From contig CACZWL010000008.1 of NCBI GenBank assembly GCA_902784865.1, positions 37,853-101,852 of the forward strand: a stretch of DNA of 64,000 nt, given 5' to 3'. The notes beneath the pieces are model-generated. The model worked only from the letters and a program-made list of their open reading frames with translations. It had not been told where the DNA came from and searched no databases. The translations under genes and the position numbers were made by a program. The stretch comes from an uncultured Bacteroidota bacterium (lineage in GTDB: Bacteria > Bacteroidota > Bacteroidia > Bacteroidales > P3). Below are positions 50,691 through 60,794 of this stretch, piece after piece; position 1 is the stretch's first letter, and each line of letters starts with the position of its first letter.

Positions 50691-53165
50691 ATGAAAAGGA
50701 CAAAGATAACTATTCTGATGCTGGCGCTAGTGGCGCTGGTATGCAGTTGTGAACCTGAAGAAGAGTTGGCTTCGTTCAACCTCTCTGCTGCCATCGAAGG
50801 GTTAGTGGACGAGGACCAGGAGGTGCCCTCCAGTACGGGTTCAAAAGTGTACATGGTCAACGAGAAGTGGACCTATTGGGAGGTCGACGACATTATCTCG
50901 CTGGGTAGCGACCGCACGTCGGGCAGGGGCTACATGGCACAGCTGATTCCGTCGTCGCTGAGCCAGACCGACGACTGGGAGGATTTCAATGGTATCTTCG
51001 TGTCGTCGCTGCCGGCCACTTCGAGATATTTCCTTGGCTTGCACCCTTACAACCCCGAAAATATCATCAAAGGCACGGGAGGGAGCAACTCCTTCTCCGA
51101 GGTGGTCATCAACCTGCCTTCGGAGCAGCCGCTGGTGTCCGACGTCACCTATGCCAAGAACGTCTTCCCGATGGTTGCGTGGTATGGCGGCGAGTGGGAC
51201 TCGCCCCAGTATACACCGTATAACCTCGACTTCCACTCGCTGGCCGGTGTGGTACGCTTCCAGTTCTACAACACTACGGGAACCGATCTTACGCTCTATG
51301 ACATTGAATTTGTGTCCAATAAACCGTTATGTGGTGCGTTCGATGTGAGTGACTATAAAACCTACAACCCCAAGTTGAAGGCCAAGAGCAATAGCGACGC
51401 GACCAAAAAAATCAATGTTTCCTGTGGCGAAAATGGCGTCTCGTTCCGTTCGGGTAGCTCAGAGGATTTGATTACGGTCTATCTTGTTGTGCCCTCCACG
51501 ATGGGCAGCAATCAGGCCGAGTACCATACTATGAAAGTCTGTCTTTACACTGATAAAGAGCACAGCGATCCTGGAACGATATATGTGGAAACACAAGAAG
51601 GCGGCGTGAAAGTGCGACGCAGCACAATTACGTATGCGCGAGCAGTTAATGTGGATCAAATAAATGGCAGTGGTGGATTCGAGTTGGCCACCAGTCTGTC
51701 TGGCCATGGCACCAAGGAGCGCCCGTTCCGTATATACACTTTAAAGGATATGAAATACCTCAGGGAGCAGTTTAAAAATTCCCATCCTTCTGCAGGTGAG
51801 CATGCCTATATCAACAATCAGGAGGTGACAAACGATACCTACTTCAAGATTATGCGCAACGATATCCTCCTGACCTCTGAGACTTGGGAAGGTGGTATCC
51901 CGAATTTCATGGGCCACATGACCTACGAGGCCAACCCGGCCTCCAGTATCTCATACAAGGGTATTATCAACAACAGCAATTATCCCATATTCCAAAGCAT
52001 AGAACCGGGAGCGGTGGTAGAAGGTATCACTGTCTATCGCAAGTCCAATGCCGTCTATGAAGGTACGGAGGCTTTCTCGCCGTTCTGTTTCCAAAACAAC
52101 GGAACAATCAGAGACTGCCGGGTAGTATCAATTGCGACAGAGGCCAGCTCTACTACATCGGTTACTGATGCCATCGTGACGAGGCACGCTAACACGGCAG
52201 GCATCTGCTGCCGGAATAGCGCTACGGGAGTGATTGAGAATTGCGGCAACATGGCGGTTATGAAGGCCGAAAACAGCGGTATCAATATTGCGGGTATCTG
52301 CGGTATCAACCATGGAACCATCAAGGGCTGCTATGTCTCCTCTCCGTTCAATGTCGCGGGTGCCGCCATGGCTGGGGCTATCTGTGCCGAGAACGAGCCT
52401 ACCGGAGTGGTGGAGGAGTGCTATTATTCGGCTTCCATTTCCTCGGCCAACTTCAACATTGCCGGCATAGTGTACGACAACGAGGGCACGGTGAACAACT
52501 GCTATTTCAGCCACACTGGCATCTTGAACTCTACAGCCGAAGTAGGAGGTATAGTGTACAACAATAATGCCGGCGGCCTGGTCGACTATTGTCGGTTCGA
52601 GGGCGCGATACGCGGTGTCAATGTGGCCGGTATCGCCACCAACCTGATAGGTGGCACTGTGCGCAACAGCTTTGTCTGTGTTGGCACGTCGCGCTATCCG
52701 TCGTCGATTGGCCAGGTTCTGCTGCTGAACAACGGCACTGTTGCCGGTGGCTTGATAGGCAACATGAGTGGCGGATCGCTGCTGAACAGCTTCTACCTCG
52801 GCACCCACGTGGTGTACTACGGTGGCAACAGCAGTGCCAAGATAGGCCCGCTGGTGGGCAATGCCACCGCTGGCGAGATAGGCCACTGCTATGTACGCGA
52901 GTTTATTAGTTCCGGCAAGGTCTTCGGCTCCGTCAGGAATGCTGTGACCTACAACGGGCCGGTCTATCATGTCGACGGCACCGAGTCGAACGCCGGCGAG
53001 ACAGGCGTCATAGGCATCACCACGGCCGAGGCCGAGGATGCTTCTACGGGCCTGCACAACAAGCTCAATACCACCGCTGCCAGTGCGCGCACTGCCGACT
53101 ACAAGACTTGGGAGCAGATCGATTCCAGGTATGCCGTGCTGGAGATTATGCGGCAGACGCCTTGA
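50691..53165 (+). CDS. Lipoprotein with fimbrillin-like N-terminus and GLUG-like repeats
   Basis: An 824-residue protein with a lipoprotein signal: MKRTKITILMLALVALVCSC, with Cys20 the likely lipidation site. Residues about 30-330 resemble a fimbrillin-like (Mfa-type) domain: WTYWEVDDIISLGSD, LDFHSLAGVVRFQFYN, DLITVYLVVPST. Residues about 440-720 have repeats of the type NxGTIxGCYVxS and VAGIATNLIGGTVRNSFV, similar to GLUG repeats and to the end of the 3,877-residue neighbour. It is probably surface-anchored and may assemble with that neighbour. A terminator follows. Confidence 0.8.
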   Translation: MKRTKITILMLALVALVCSCEPEEELASFNLSAAIEGLVDEDQEVPSSTGSKVYMVNEKWTYWEVDDIISLGSDRTSGRGYMAQLIPSSLSQTDDWEDFNGIFVSSLPATSRYFLGLHPYNPENIIKGTGGSNSFSEVVINLPSEQPLVSDVTYAKNVFPMVAWYGGEWDSPQYTPYNLDFHSLAGVVRFQFYNTTGTDLTLYDIEFVSNKPLCGAFDVSDYKTYNPKLKAKSNSDATKKINVSCGENGVSFRSGSSEDLITVYLVVPSTMGSNQAEYHTMKVCLYTDKEHSDPGTIYVETQEGGVKVRRSTITYARAVNVDQINGSGGFELATSLSGHGTKERPFRIYTLKDMKYLREQFKNSHPSAGEHAYINNQEVTNDTYFKIMRNDILLTSETWEGGIPNFMGHMTYEANPASSISYKGIINNSNYPIFQSIEPGAVVEGITVYRKSNAVYEGTEAFSPFCFQNNGTIRDCRVVSIATEASSTTSVTDAIVTRHANTAGICCRNSATGVIENCGNMAVMKAENSGINIAGICGINHGTIKGCYVSSPFNVAGAAMAGAICAENEPTGVVEECYYSASISSANFNIAGIVYDNEGTVNNCYFSHTGILNSTAEVGGIVYNNNAGGLVDYCRFEGAIRGVNVAGIATNLIGGTVRNSFVCVGTSRYPSSIGQVLLLNNGTVAGGLIGNMSGGSLLNSFYLGTHVVYYGGNSSAKIGPLVGNATAGEIGHCYVREFISSGKVFGSVRNAVTYNGPVYHVDGTESNAGETGVIGITTAEAEDASTGLHNKLNTTAASARTADYKTWEQIDSRYAVLEIMRQTP

Positions 53166-53191
53166 GTCGCGTTTCCGATAGCTTTAGGATA

Positions 53192-53225
53192 AAGGATGGC
53201 CGGGGAGTTCCCGGCCATCCTTTTT
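53192..53225 (+). terminator. Terminator of the giant-protein operon
   Basis: AAGGATGGCCGGG pairs with CCCGGCCATCCTT around a 5-base loop, followed by TTT. Confidence 0.9.
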
Positions 53226-53233
53226 GTCTGTTC

Positions 53234-53278
53234 TTCAAGAAATTCAAGAAATTCTAGAGATTCTAGATATTCTAGAGA
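53234..53278 (+). repeat. 9-bp tandem array, five units
   Basis: TTCAAGAAA twice, then TTCTAGAGA, TTCTAGATA, TTCTAGAGA. The same kind of array (TTCTAGAAT) lies at 16911-16936. Both precede an 11-bp array in the same relative orientation. Confidence 0.85.
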
Positions 53279-53307
53279 CCCATAACTCATAACTCTTAAC
53301 TTTTAAC

Positions 53308-53346
53308 TATCTCCTAGGTATCTGGTAGGTGAATAGTTCGACTCAG
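53308..53346 (+). repeat. Interspersed intergenic element, copy D
   Basis: TATCTCCTAGGT, ATCTGGTAGGT, then GAATAGTTCGACTC: two 11-bp units and the conserved box, between convergent genes. Confidence 0.8.
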
Positions 53347-53448
53347 GTGCGATTTGAGCCATGTGTGTTGCAAGTATGCCCCGTATCGCGCCAGATGCCG
53401 CCAGATGGCTCCAAATGGGTTTGGAGGGGGCGGGGTGGGGTAGGGTGG

Positions 53449-53766
53449 TCAGAGCGTCTCCTTGAGTTCGACAAGGAACTGACGGACGTCGTTGAGCTGT
53501 GCGACGAGCTGCATCTTGGGGTCTTCGATGGGGCGCTGGCGCATCTGCTCGCGTGCGCCCTCGAGGGTGTAGCCGCATTGCCGTGTGAGGTACTGTATGC
53601 GCCGCAGGAGTTCGATGTCGTGCTGGGTGTAGCTGCGGGTGCCGCGACGGTTCTTTACGGGGCGTATGCAGTCGAACTCCTTCTCCCAGAAGCGGAGCAC
53701 CGAGGGGGCTTCGCCAAGGGCCTGGGCGACTTCGCCGATGGAGTGGTAGAGTTTGCTGTCTTGCAT
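53449..53766 (-). CDS. MerR-family transcriptional regulator
   Basis: A 105-residue protein with a MerR-type winged helix-turn-helix: YHSIGEVAQALGEAPSVLRF, then WEKEFDCIRPVKNRRGTRSY, followed by the recognition of IELLRRIQYLTRQCGYTLEG. The C-terminus is short and lacks a Cys-based metal site or a ligand domain, as in the small MerR proteins of Bacteroidota. It starts 30 bases after the lptD stop. Its target and signal are unknown; lptD or envelope genes are possible. Confidence 0.88.
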   Translation of the reverse strand: MQDSKLYHSIGEVAQALGEAPSVLRFWEKEFDCIRPVKNRRGTRSYTQHDIELLRRIQYLTRQCGYTLEGAREQMRQRPIEDPKMQLVAQLNDVRQFLVELKETL

Positions 53767-53796
53767 GGGTGTTATGTTTTTTGGGGTTACCTGGGT

Positions 53797-56358
53797 TCAG
53801 TAGCTGTAGTAGCCTTGGTTCTCCTGGTACTGCTGGCGCTTCTCGTACTTGACGTCGCGGAGGGCGTCGGCCTTGATGTTGATTTGGAAGAACCAGCTTT
53901 TGTAGTATCCGAAGGGGATCCAACTGAGTTTCATCTCCCAGCAGTGGAGGTCGCGCTGTATGTCGACGGTGGTGTACGACATGCCGTGGTTGACGAAGTC
54001 GTAGCCTGTCGACATGGCGATGCGCCAGTTCTTGGTGAGGCTGGCGTTGCCGCTGACGCTGAGGGTCTGTGTGGTCTGGTGCGCGAGCGAGAGTTCGCGG
54101 GCGATGAATGTGTTGACGTAGTTGAAGGTGTAGCTGACGCTGATGTTCCAAGGCACCGAAAAATCGGCGTAGCCGCCGGTCATGAGTATGGGGTTGTAGT
54201 TGTGTGGTGTCTGAAGGATGGTGGCCATGGGGCGGCCCTGCGATGTCTGATTGTCGGCCGATCGGCTGAAGGTGTTGTTGTTGAGGCTGAAGGATATCTG
54301 GGCGCTCCAGGACGAACTCTCCTTGCGGAAGAGCTTGCGCTCGGTGTTCCAGAGGAATTGGTCGTGGAGGTTGCCCAGGGTGTCGATGACGTAGGGCGAG
54401 AAAGAGCCTGAGTAGTTGATGACGAGGTTCTTGAACAGGGTGGTGCGTCCGGAGACCGAGAGGGGCGAGAGGCGCAACGAGTCTTTGGCGAGGTCGTAGC
54501 TCATGGCGAGGTTGAGGCTCTCGATGAGGGTGACCTTTTTGACTTCGGCCGTCGAGTCGAAGGGATTCTGCCACTTGAGTTCCAGATTGTTGCCGACGGA
54601 GAGTCTGAGGGCTCCGCTGCGGCCGTCGGGCGGGCCGCCGTAGAGGCTGTTCTGGAAGATGGAGTAGCGGTGGATGTAGCCCGTATTGTCGGTATATTGT
54701 CGCCACCAGCCGAGCGATGCCGCACCGAAGTCGGGGTGGTAGGAGAAGGCTATCGAGGGGTTTATGACGTGGCGTATGGCCTTAAGTGGTCCGTGCTTGA
54801 ACAGGAAGAGACCGTAGATGCGCGTGGTGAGGGTTGAGCTGATGTTGAAGTCGCGGTTGGCGCGGAAGCCGCGGAGGGTGTCGATGACGACGGTAGACGT
54901 GGCGGCGTCGTAGGTGCGCTCTATGGTGGACCAATGCCAGCGTTCGTTGAAGGAGAACGAGTTGGTCCAGTTGAAGAACTTGAGCACCTTGAGGGTCGAG
55001 GAGATGGGTATGGAGTGCTTGACGCCGTACTGCATGCGGTCGAGGGTGGTGCGCGAGAAAAGCTCGGAGTCGGCGGCGGTGATGTTGTTCTCGGCGTTGA
55101 GGACGTAGGAGAGCGAGATGTTCTCGTACCAGCGGTAGGCACCGGAGGGGTTGCTGCGACGCAGGGGATAGATGGTGGTGGAAGAGAGGGAGATGGAGGG
55201 GAGCTTGATGTTCATGATGCCAGTCTGCGCGTTGTAGCTTTCGCGAGCCGAGGCGGCCAGGTTGAAGTAGGAGCCGAGCTTGGTGGAGAAGCTGATAGAG
55301 GAGGTGGTGGTGGAGTTGAAGTAGTCTTGGCGGACCGAGGTGTTCTTGTTGTAGTTGCGGCTCTGCAGGTTGACGTTGGCGGAGAAGCGGCTGTAGGGGT
55401 TGGCCTTGGGGTCCTGGTCGTGCTGCCAGGTGAACTTGAAGTCGTTGAACTCGTTGTACGAGGTGCTGTCGCCCTTGATGCCCTCCTTGGTGATGCCGAA
55501 GCGTGCGTCGAAAGAGCCTTTATAGCGGTAACGCTTGTAGTAGTTGGCCTTGGCCTCGGCGGCCCACGAGAGGTTGGTGTATATGTCGCCGATGAGGGCG
55601 AGGTCCCAGTTGGCGCCGAGGGCGAAGTAGTATCCGCCGTCCTTGAGGTAGTAGCCACGGTAGTTCTGCCAGCCGTAGGAGGGGATGAGCACGCCCGAGG
55701 TGCGGCTCTTGGTGATGGGGAAGAAGGCGAAGGGGAGCGCCAGTGGCGTGGGAACGTCCTCGATGCTGAGCCATGCGGGGCCGGTGACTATTTTGCTGCC
55801 GGCGATGAGTTTCGACTTGGTGAAGTTGATGGCGAAGTGGGGGTGGGCGTAGTTGCAGGTGGTGTAGGAGCCGCCGCTGAGGTACATGACGGAGTCGTTG
55901 ATTTTCTTGACGCGGTTGCCGTGGAGGAAGCCGTCGCCCTCCTGGGTGATGACGCTGTTGATGATGCCCTTCTTGGTGTCGTAGTTGAAGGTGATGGTGT
56001 CGGCGTGGTAGTCGGTGCCGTCCTGGCGGAAGAAAGGCCGGCCGATGGTGTTGCCGGCGGTGTCGGGCGAGCCGTGGGCATGCAGGGTGTGTCGCTCGAA
56101 GTCCACCTCGACGCGGTCGGCGCGGAGGAGCATGCCGTCGTAGTCAATGCTGCCGTCACCGTAGAGGATGGCGCGGCGCGACGAGAGGTCCATAGCCACC
56201 GAGTCGTTGGCTTTGTACTTGATGACCGACTCGACGCCGTCGGGCGAGATGCGGAGGACGGTGTCGATGTCGTGTTGCGCTTCTGCCACGAGACAGAAAA
56301 CCATCGCCAAAAGCGTCAAAGACAACTTCGAAAACAGACTATTTTTTTGCTCTTTCAA
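53797..56358 (-). CDS. lptD: LptD-like LPS-assembly outer membrane protein
   Basis: An 853-residue protein. A signal peptide is followed by an OstA/LptA-like beta-taco domain (residues about 40-170: VAMDLSSRRAILYGDGSIDY, LLRADRVEVDFERHTLHAHG) and a long outer membrane barrel. Barrel features are FFPITKSRTSGVLIPSYGWQ and alternating strands to the C-terminal region. LptD inserts lipopolysaccharide into the outer leaflet. The usual four-Cys disulfide pattern of the E. coli protein is not evident, as is common in Bacteroidota. It is transcribed with the MerR gene, and its promoter overlaps the divergent amidase promoter. Confidence 0.9.
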   Translation of the reverse strand: MKEQKNSLFSKLSLTLLAMVFCLVAEAQHDIDTVLRISPDGVESVIKYKANDSVAMDLSSRRAILYGDGSIDYDGMLLRADRVEVDFERHTLHAHGSPDTAGNTIGRPFFRQDGTDYHADTITFNYDTKKGIINSVITQEGDGFLHGNRVKKINDSVMYLSGGSYTTCNYAHPHFAINFTKSKLIAGSKIVTGPAWLSIEDVPTPLALPFAFFPITKSRTSGVLIPSYGWQNYRGYYLKDGGYYFALGANWDLALIGDIYTNLSWAAEAKANYYKRYRYKGSFDARFGITKEGIKGDSTSYNEFNDFKFTWQHDQDPKANPYSRFSANVNLQSRNYNKNTSVRQDYFNSTTTSSISFSTKLGSYFNLAASARESYNAQTGIMNIKLPSISLSSTTIYPLRRSNPSGAYRWYENISLSYVLNAENNITAADSELFSRTTLDRMQYGVKHSIPISSTLKVLKFFNWTNSFSFNERWHWSTIERTYDAATSTVVIDTLRGFRANRDFNISSTLTTRIYGLFLFKHGPLKAIRHVINPSIAFSYHPDFGAASLGWWRQYTDNTGYIHRYSIFQNSLYGGPPDGRSGALRLSVGNNLELKWQNPFDSTAEVKKVTLIESLNLAMSYDLAKDSLRLSPLSVSGRTTLFKNLVINYSGSFSPYVIDTLGNLHDQFLWNTERKLFRKESSSWSAQISFSLNNNTFSRSADNQTSQGRPMATILQTPHNYNPILMTGGYADFSVPWNISVSYTFNYVNTFIARELSLAHQTTQTLSVSGNASLTKNWRIAMSTGYDFVNHGMSYTTVDIQRDLHCWEMKLSWIPFGYYKSWFFQINIKADALRDVKYEKRQQYQENQGYYSY

Positions 56359-56400
56359 GGGCGGTTTACAACATTATTTTTACCATTCAATAATTCTTTG

Positions 56401-56429
56401 TATCTTTGCATTTTCGATTTGCAAAGATA
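56401..56429. promoter_or_regulatory. Overlapping divergent promoters of lptD and the amidase
   Basis: TATCTTTGCA (56401-56410) and its exact inverse TGCAAAGATA (56420-56429) are separated by 9 bases. One faces the amidase (plus), the other lptD (minus). The predicted starts nearly coincide around 56415, so two polymerases should not bind together. Confidence 0.7.
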
Positions 56430-56465
56430 GAATTATTTATGCAAATTAAAAAACAAAAAAATATC

Positions 56466-58393
56466 ATGCTGAGAATGAGTAGATTACTGACGCTTATAGT
56501 AGCGGTAGCACTGTTTCAGGCACCTGCTTTTTCACAAAAAAAAGACACTTACAAGGTGCGAACAGTAGTCATAGATCCGGGTCACGGAGGTGCAAAACCC
56601 GGTGCCCGGGGAGCACGGACGTACGAGAAAAACATCACCCTCGACATCGCCAAGAAGTTCGGCAAGCTGATCGAAGACAACTACCCCGATGTGAAGGTTA
56701 TCTACACGCGCACGACCGACGTGGATATCTCGTTGTCCGAGCGCGCACACATAGCGAACCGCAACAAGGCCGACCTCTTCATCTCGGTCCATGCCAACTC
56801 GCACCCCACGTCGGCGCCCACCGGCGTGGAGACCTTCGTGATGGGCCTCTCGGAGAGCCGCGCCAACCTCGAGGTGGCCAAGACCGAGAATGCCGACATA
56901 CTGCTCGAGGCCGACTACAAGAAGAACGACGCTTACAAGGGCTTCGACCCCAACGCGCCGGAGAGCTACGTCATGCTGGCCATGTTCCAGAACGCTTTCA
57001 TCGACAAGAGCCTCAACCTGGCCCAGGCCATACAGACGCAGTACAAGCACCACCTGAAGACCATCAACCGCGGCGTGAAGCAGGCCGAGCTTTTCGTGCT
57101 CTACAAGACCACCTGCCCGTCGGTGCTGACGGAGGTGGGCTTCATCAGCAACCCCGGCGAGGAGGCCTTCATGATCAGCGACGAGGGGCAGGCCACGATA
57201 GCGGTGTGCCTCTTCAATGCTTTTATGAACTACAAGGCGTCGGAAGAGGGGTCGACCCGCATAGCCAACCCCGTCATCAATATCAAGGGCTACAAGGTAC
57301 AGAAGGAGGAGACGAAGGCAGCCCCTGCCGAGGTGCCTGCCACGGTGGCCGAGGCCCCGAAGGTGGAGACAAAACCCGAACCTAAGCCCGAGCCCAAGCC
57401 CGAACCTAAACCCGAGCCTAAGCCCGAACCCAAACCCGAACCCAAGCTTGAGCCTAAACCCGAGCCTGTGCCTGCGCCTCAGGTAGAGGTGGCCGACGTG
57501 CCCCAGTCGGCCCCGGCGGTCGAGCCTGTGCCGGAGCCGCTGCCCGTGGTGGTGACCACACCGACCGCGCGCCCGGTGCCCACTGCCGAACTGGCCCCGC
57601 AACCTGCCCAGCCGGTCGTCAAAGAGGAACCCGCAGCCCAGCCTGTCGCCGCTCCGGCGACAACCCCCGCTCCACAACCGCAACCCCAGCCCCAATCTCA
57701 GCCGCAACCTCAGCCCCAAGCAGAACCCCAACCCCAAGCAGAGCAACCCAAGCCTGCCGCGACTTCGCAGCCTCTGGCGGCACCGGTGAACACCGCCGCC
57801 GAGGATGCCACGACCTACTATACCGTGCAGTTCCTCACCTCGGGCTCCGAGCTGTCGACAAGCGGCTTGCTCGAGGGCATCGACAACATCGAGGTGGGAC
57901 GTGCAGGCAAGCTCTATACCTACTCGGTGGGCCGCTTCGCCACCTATCAGGAAGCGACGGCCTACAAGCACGAGGTGCACCGCGCCACGCGCTACAAGGA
58001 CGCCTGGGCCACGCAGCGCAAGGTTTCAGCCCCCAAGGCCGAGGAGCCCAAGGCCGCTCGCGCCGAGCATGCCGAGGCCAAGCCGCACACCGAGAAGCCC
58101 CACACCGAGCGCAAGCCTAATCACGAAGAGCCTGCCCACGACGGCACGGTCTACCGCATACAGTTCTGCACGGCTACGCGCGAGATGAAAGCCGGCGACC
58201 CCGACCTCTGCGGCATCAACGACTTCCGCTGCGCGAAGACCAACAACGGCTACCTCTACACCACGGGAGACTTCAAGACCCGTGCCGAGGCCAACAAGCG
58301 CCTGGCCGAGATCAAACGCAAGACACGCTTCAAGGACGCCTTTGTGATTGCCATCCGCAACGGCGAGCGCATACACCAATACCTGCCGCACAA

Positions 58394-58397
<4 letters not shown>
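56466..58397 (+). CDS. N-acetylmuramoyl-L-alanine amidase with SPOR-like repeats
   Basis: A 643-residue Zn amidase that cuts the peptide from the glycan in peptidoglycan. The start at 56466 gives a signal peptide (MLRMSRLLTLIVAVALFQAP). Amidase_3 signatures: VVIDPGHGG with H40, E54 in YEKNITLD, H109 in FISVHANSH, and catalytic E223 in CPSVLTEVGF. A linker of PKPE repeats (about residues 300-345) and a Pro/Gln-rich stretch follow. Two related SPOR-like units come at about 450-525 (YTVQFLTSGS) and 560-640 (YRIQFCTATR), likely binding denuded glycan at division sites. It overlaps the ABC gene by 4 bases. Confidence 0.93.
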
Positions 58398-59098
<701 letters not shown>

Positions 59099-59137
59099 AG
59101 AACCGGCAAAGACCGGAAAATAAACAGACCCCAGAAT

Positions 59138-59959
59138 ATGACCAGACAAGAATTGATATCCCTTATCCGCGAGCGCCGCACGTTCCTCTGCGTGGGGCTC
59201 GACAGCGACCCCGCCAAGATGCCTGAGCACTTGCGCGGCAAGAAAGACGGTGTCTTCGAATTCAACCGCGCCATCATCGACGCCACCATCGACCACTGCG
59301 TGGCCTACAAGCCGAACCTGGCTTTCTACGAGGCCCAGGGCCTCGAGGGGCTGCGCCAGCTGAAGCTGACGATGGACTACCTGCACCAGCTGGGCAAGCC
59401 CGCCTTCACCATTGCCGACGCCAAGCGCGGCGACATCGGCAACACCTCGCAGCAGTATGCGCGGGCCTTCCTCGACCCGCAGGGCGACTTCAACTTCGAC
59501 GCCATCACGGTGGCACCTTACATGGGTGCCGACTCGGTGCAGCCCTTCACGGTCTACGAGGGCAAGTGGGTCATCCTGCTGGCCCTGACGTCGAACAAGG
59601 GCGCCTTCGACTTCCAGCTGACGGAGGACCGCGAGGGCACGCCGCTCTACCAGCGTGTGCTGTCGACCTCGCGCCAGTGGGGCAACGACGAGAATATGAT
59701 GTATGTGGTGGGGGCCACCAAGGCCGAGATGCTGGGCGACGTGCGCCGCATCGTGCCCGGCGCCTTCCTGCTGGTGCCCGGCGTGGGCGCACAGGGGGGC
59801 AGCCTCGAGGAGGTGTGCCGCCACGGGCTGAACGCCGACTGCGGGCTGCTGGTCAACTCGTCGCGCGGCATCATCTTCGCCTCGTCGGGCACCGACTTTG
59901 CCGAGGCGGCGGAGCGCGAGGCCGCCAAGTTGCACGAGCAAATGGCAGCTGTGCTATGA
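59138..59959 (+). CDS. pyrF: Orotidine 5'-phosphate decarboxylase
   Basis: A 273-residue enzyme of the longer OMP decarboxylase group, giving UMP from OMP in pyrimidine synthesis. Substrate residues are in FLCVGLDSDPAKMP, YKPNLAFYEAQG, DAKRGDI (94-100) with the catalytic Asp/Lys pair, the middle APYMGADSVQPF, and SSRGIIFAS near the C-terminus. It starts 39 bases after the ATPase gene and overlaps the next gene by 4 bases. Confidence 0.95.
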   Translation: MTRQELISLIRERRTFLCVGLDSDPAKMPEHLRGKKDGVFEFNRAIIDATIDHCVAYKPNLAFYEAQGLEGLRQLKLTMDYLHQLGKPAFTIADAKRGDIGNTSQQYARAFLDPQGDFNFDAITVAPYMGADSVQPFTVYEGKWVILLALTSNKGAFDFQLTEDREGTPLYQRVLSTSRQWGNDENMMYVVGATKAEMLGDVRRIVPGAFLLVPGVGAQGGSLEEVCRHGLNADCGLLVNSSRGIIFASSGTDFAEAAEREAAKLHEQMAAVL

Positions 59960-60402
59960 ACAACAAGCTTTATCTGCGCATCCTGCTGGTGCTGAGCATG
60001 ATAAATGGTGCTGTGTCTGCCGTGGTCTACCTGACTGTGTCGGCCTTCATGCCCCATTTCCGGGAGGCCTATGCGTCGCTCCCCGAGCTGGTTCCCGAGC
60101 AGATGACCACGATGATGGAGCGCATGCTGGAGCTGCCCCGGATGTTCTACGCCGCATGGGGCGTGCTGTATGCGCTGTCGTTTGTAGGCTGCGTGCTGAT
60201 GTGGAAGCTGCGCCGCTCGGGCTTCCATTGCTATGCCTTGGCGCAGCTGCTGGTGCTGCTGCTGCCGCTGCTCTTCATCGGCAAGGGCTTCTTCGGCCTG
60301 GGCGACCTGATGATGACGGCGCTCTTCCTGCTGATCTACTACCTGCTGCTGAAGAGGGTGAGAGAGGAAGAGGGTGAGGCGCAGGGCGAAGAAAGCAACT
60401 AG
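59956..60402 (+). CDS. Small membrane protein
   Basis: A 148-residue protein starting at the ATG that overlaps the pyrF stop. It has four likely membrane helices: ILLVLSMINGAVSAVVYLTV, MFYAAWGVLYALSFVGCVLM, ALAQLLVLLLPLLFIGKGFF and MMTALFLLIYYLLL, then a charged acidic tail. It resembles small uncharacterised inner membrane proteins of Bacteroidota. No catalytic residue is evident. Coupling with pyrF may be incidental. Confidence 0.75.
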   Translation: MNNKLYLRILLVLSMINGAVSAVVYLTVSAFMPHFREAYASLPELVPEQMTTMMERMLELPRMFYAAWGVLYALSFVGCVLMWKLRRSGFHCYALAQLLVLLLPLLFIGKGFFGLGDLMMTALFLLIYYLLLKRVREEEGEAQGEESN

Positions 60403-60417
60403 TCCCCCCCCTCGCCA

Positions 60418-60505
60418 CCATCTCCTAGGTATCTCCTAGGTATCTGGTAGGTGAATACTTCGACTCTTTCCCATCATTTCCCATCGTTTCTCATCGATGG
60501 GAAAA
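60418..60505 (+). repeat. Interspersed intergenic element, copy E
   Basis: CATCTCCTAGGT, ATCTCCTAGGT, ATCTGGTAGGT, then GAATACTTCGACTC (60453-60466), then TTTCCCATCA and TTTCCCATCG, then TTTCTCATCGATGGGAAA, a one-mismatch version of the copy A palindrome. It closely matches copy A on the other strand. Confidence 0.85.
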
Positions 60506-60556
60506 TGTTTTTTTTCCGGTTCGGGCATTTTTTTTTCTCACTATTAAAAAAATGTG

Positions 60557-60565
60557 TATATTTGC
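60557..60565 (+). promoter_or_regulatory. -7 promoter box of the terminal surface-protein gene
   Basis: TATATTTGC, about 230 bases before the ATG at 60795. Confidence 0.55.
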
Positions 60566-60794
60566 ACATTGAACGGTTCTATCGGAGAGTTTTGATAGAT
60601 GGCTGAATTCCAGTGTACTGACACTGTTTTTGCATGTCTTCTGAGCTGTCGACGCGTGGTCTCTCACCCCCTTCCTCCAACTAAACAAAGTACCAGTTTT
60701 CGGGTTTATGTATTTTTTTGAGAAAAAAAAACGTCATTATTTGACAAGATTAAGATTAGAATTACTATATTATATTAACTAAAAAATAAACATT

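Larger units (their letters stand above)
60403..60794. other. Intergenic region with interspersed element E and a promoter
   Basis: It holds element E (60418-60505), the -7 box TATATTTGC (60557-60565) and a leader of about 220 bases to the next start. No small gene is convincing. Confidence 0.65.
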
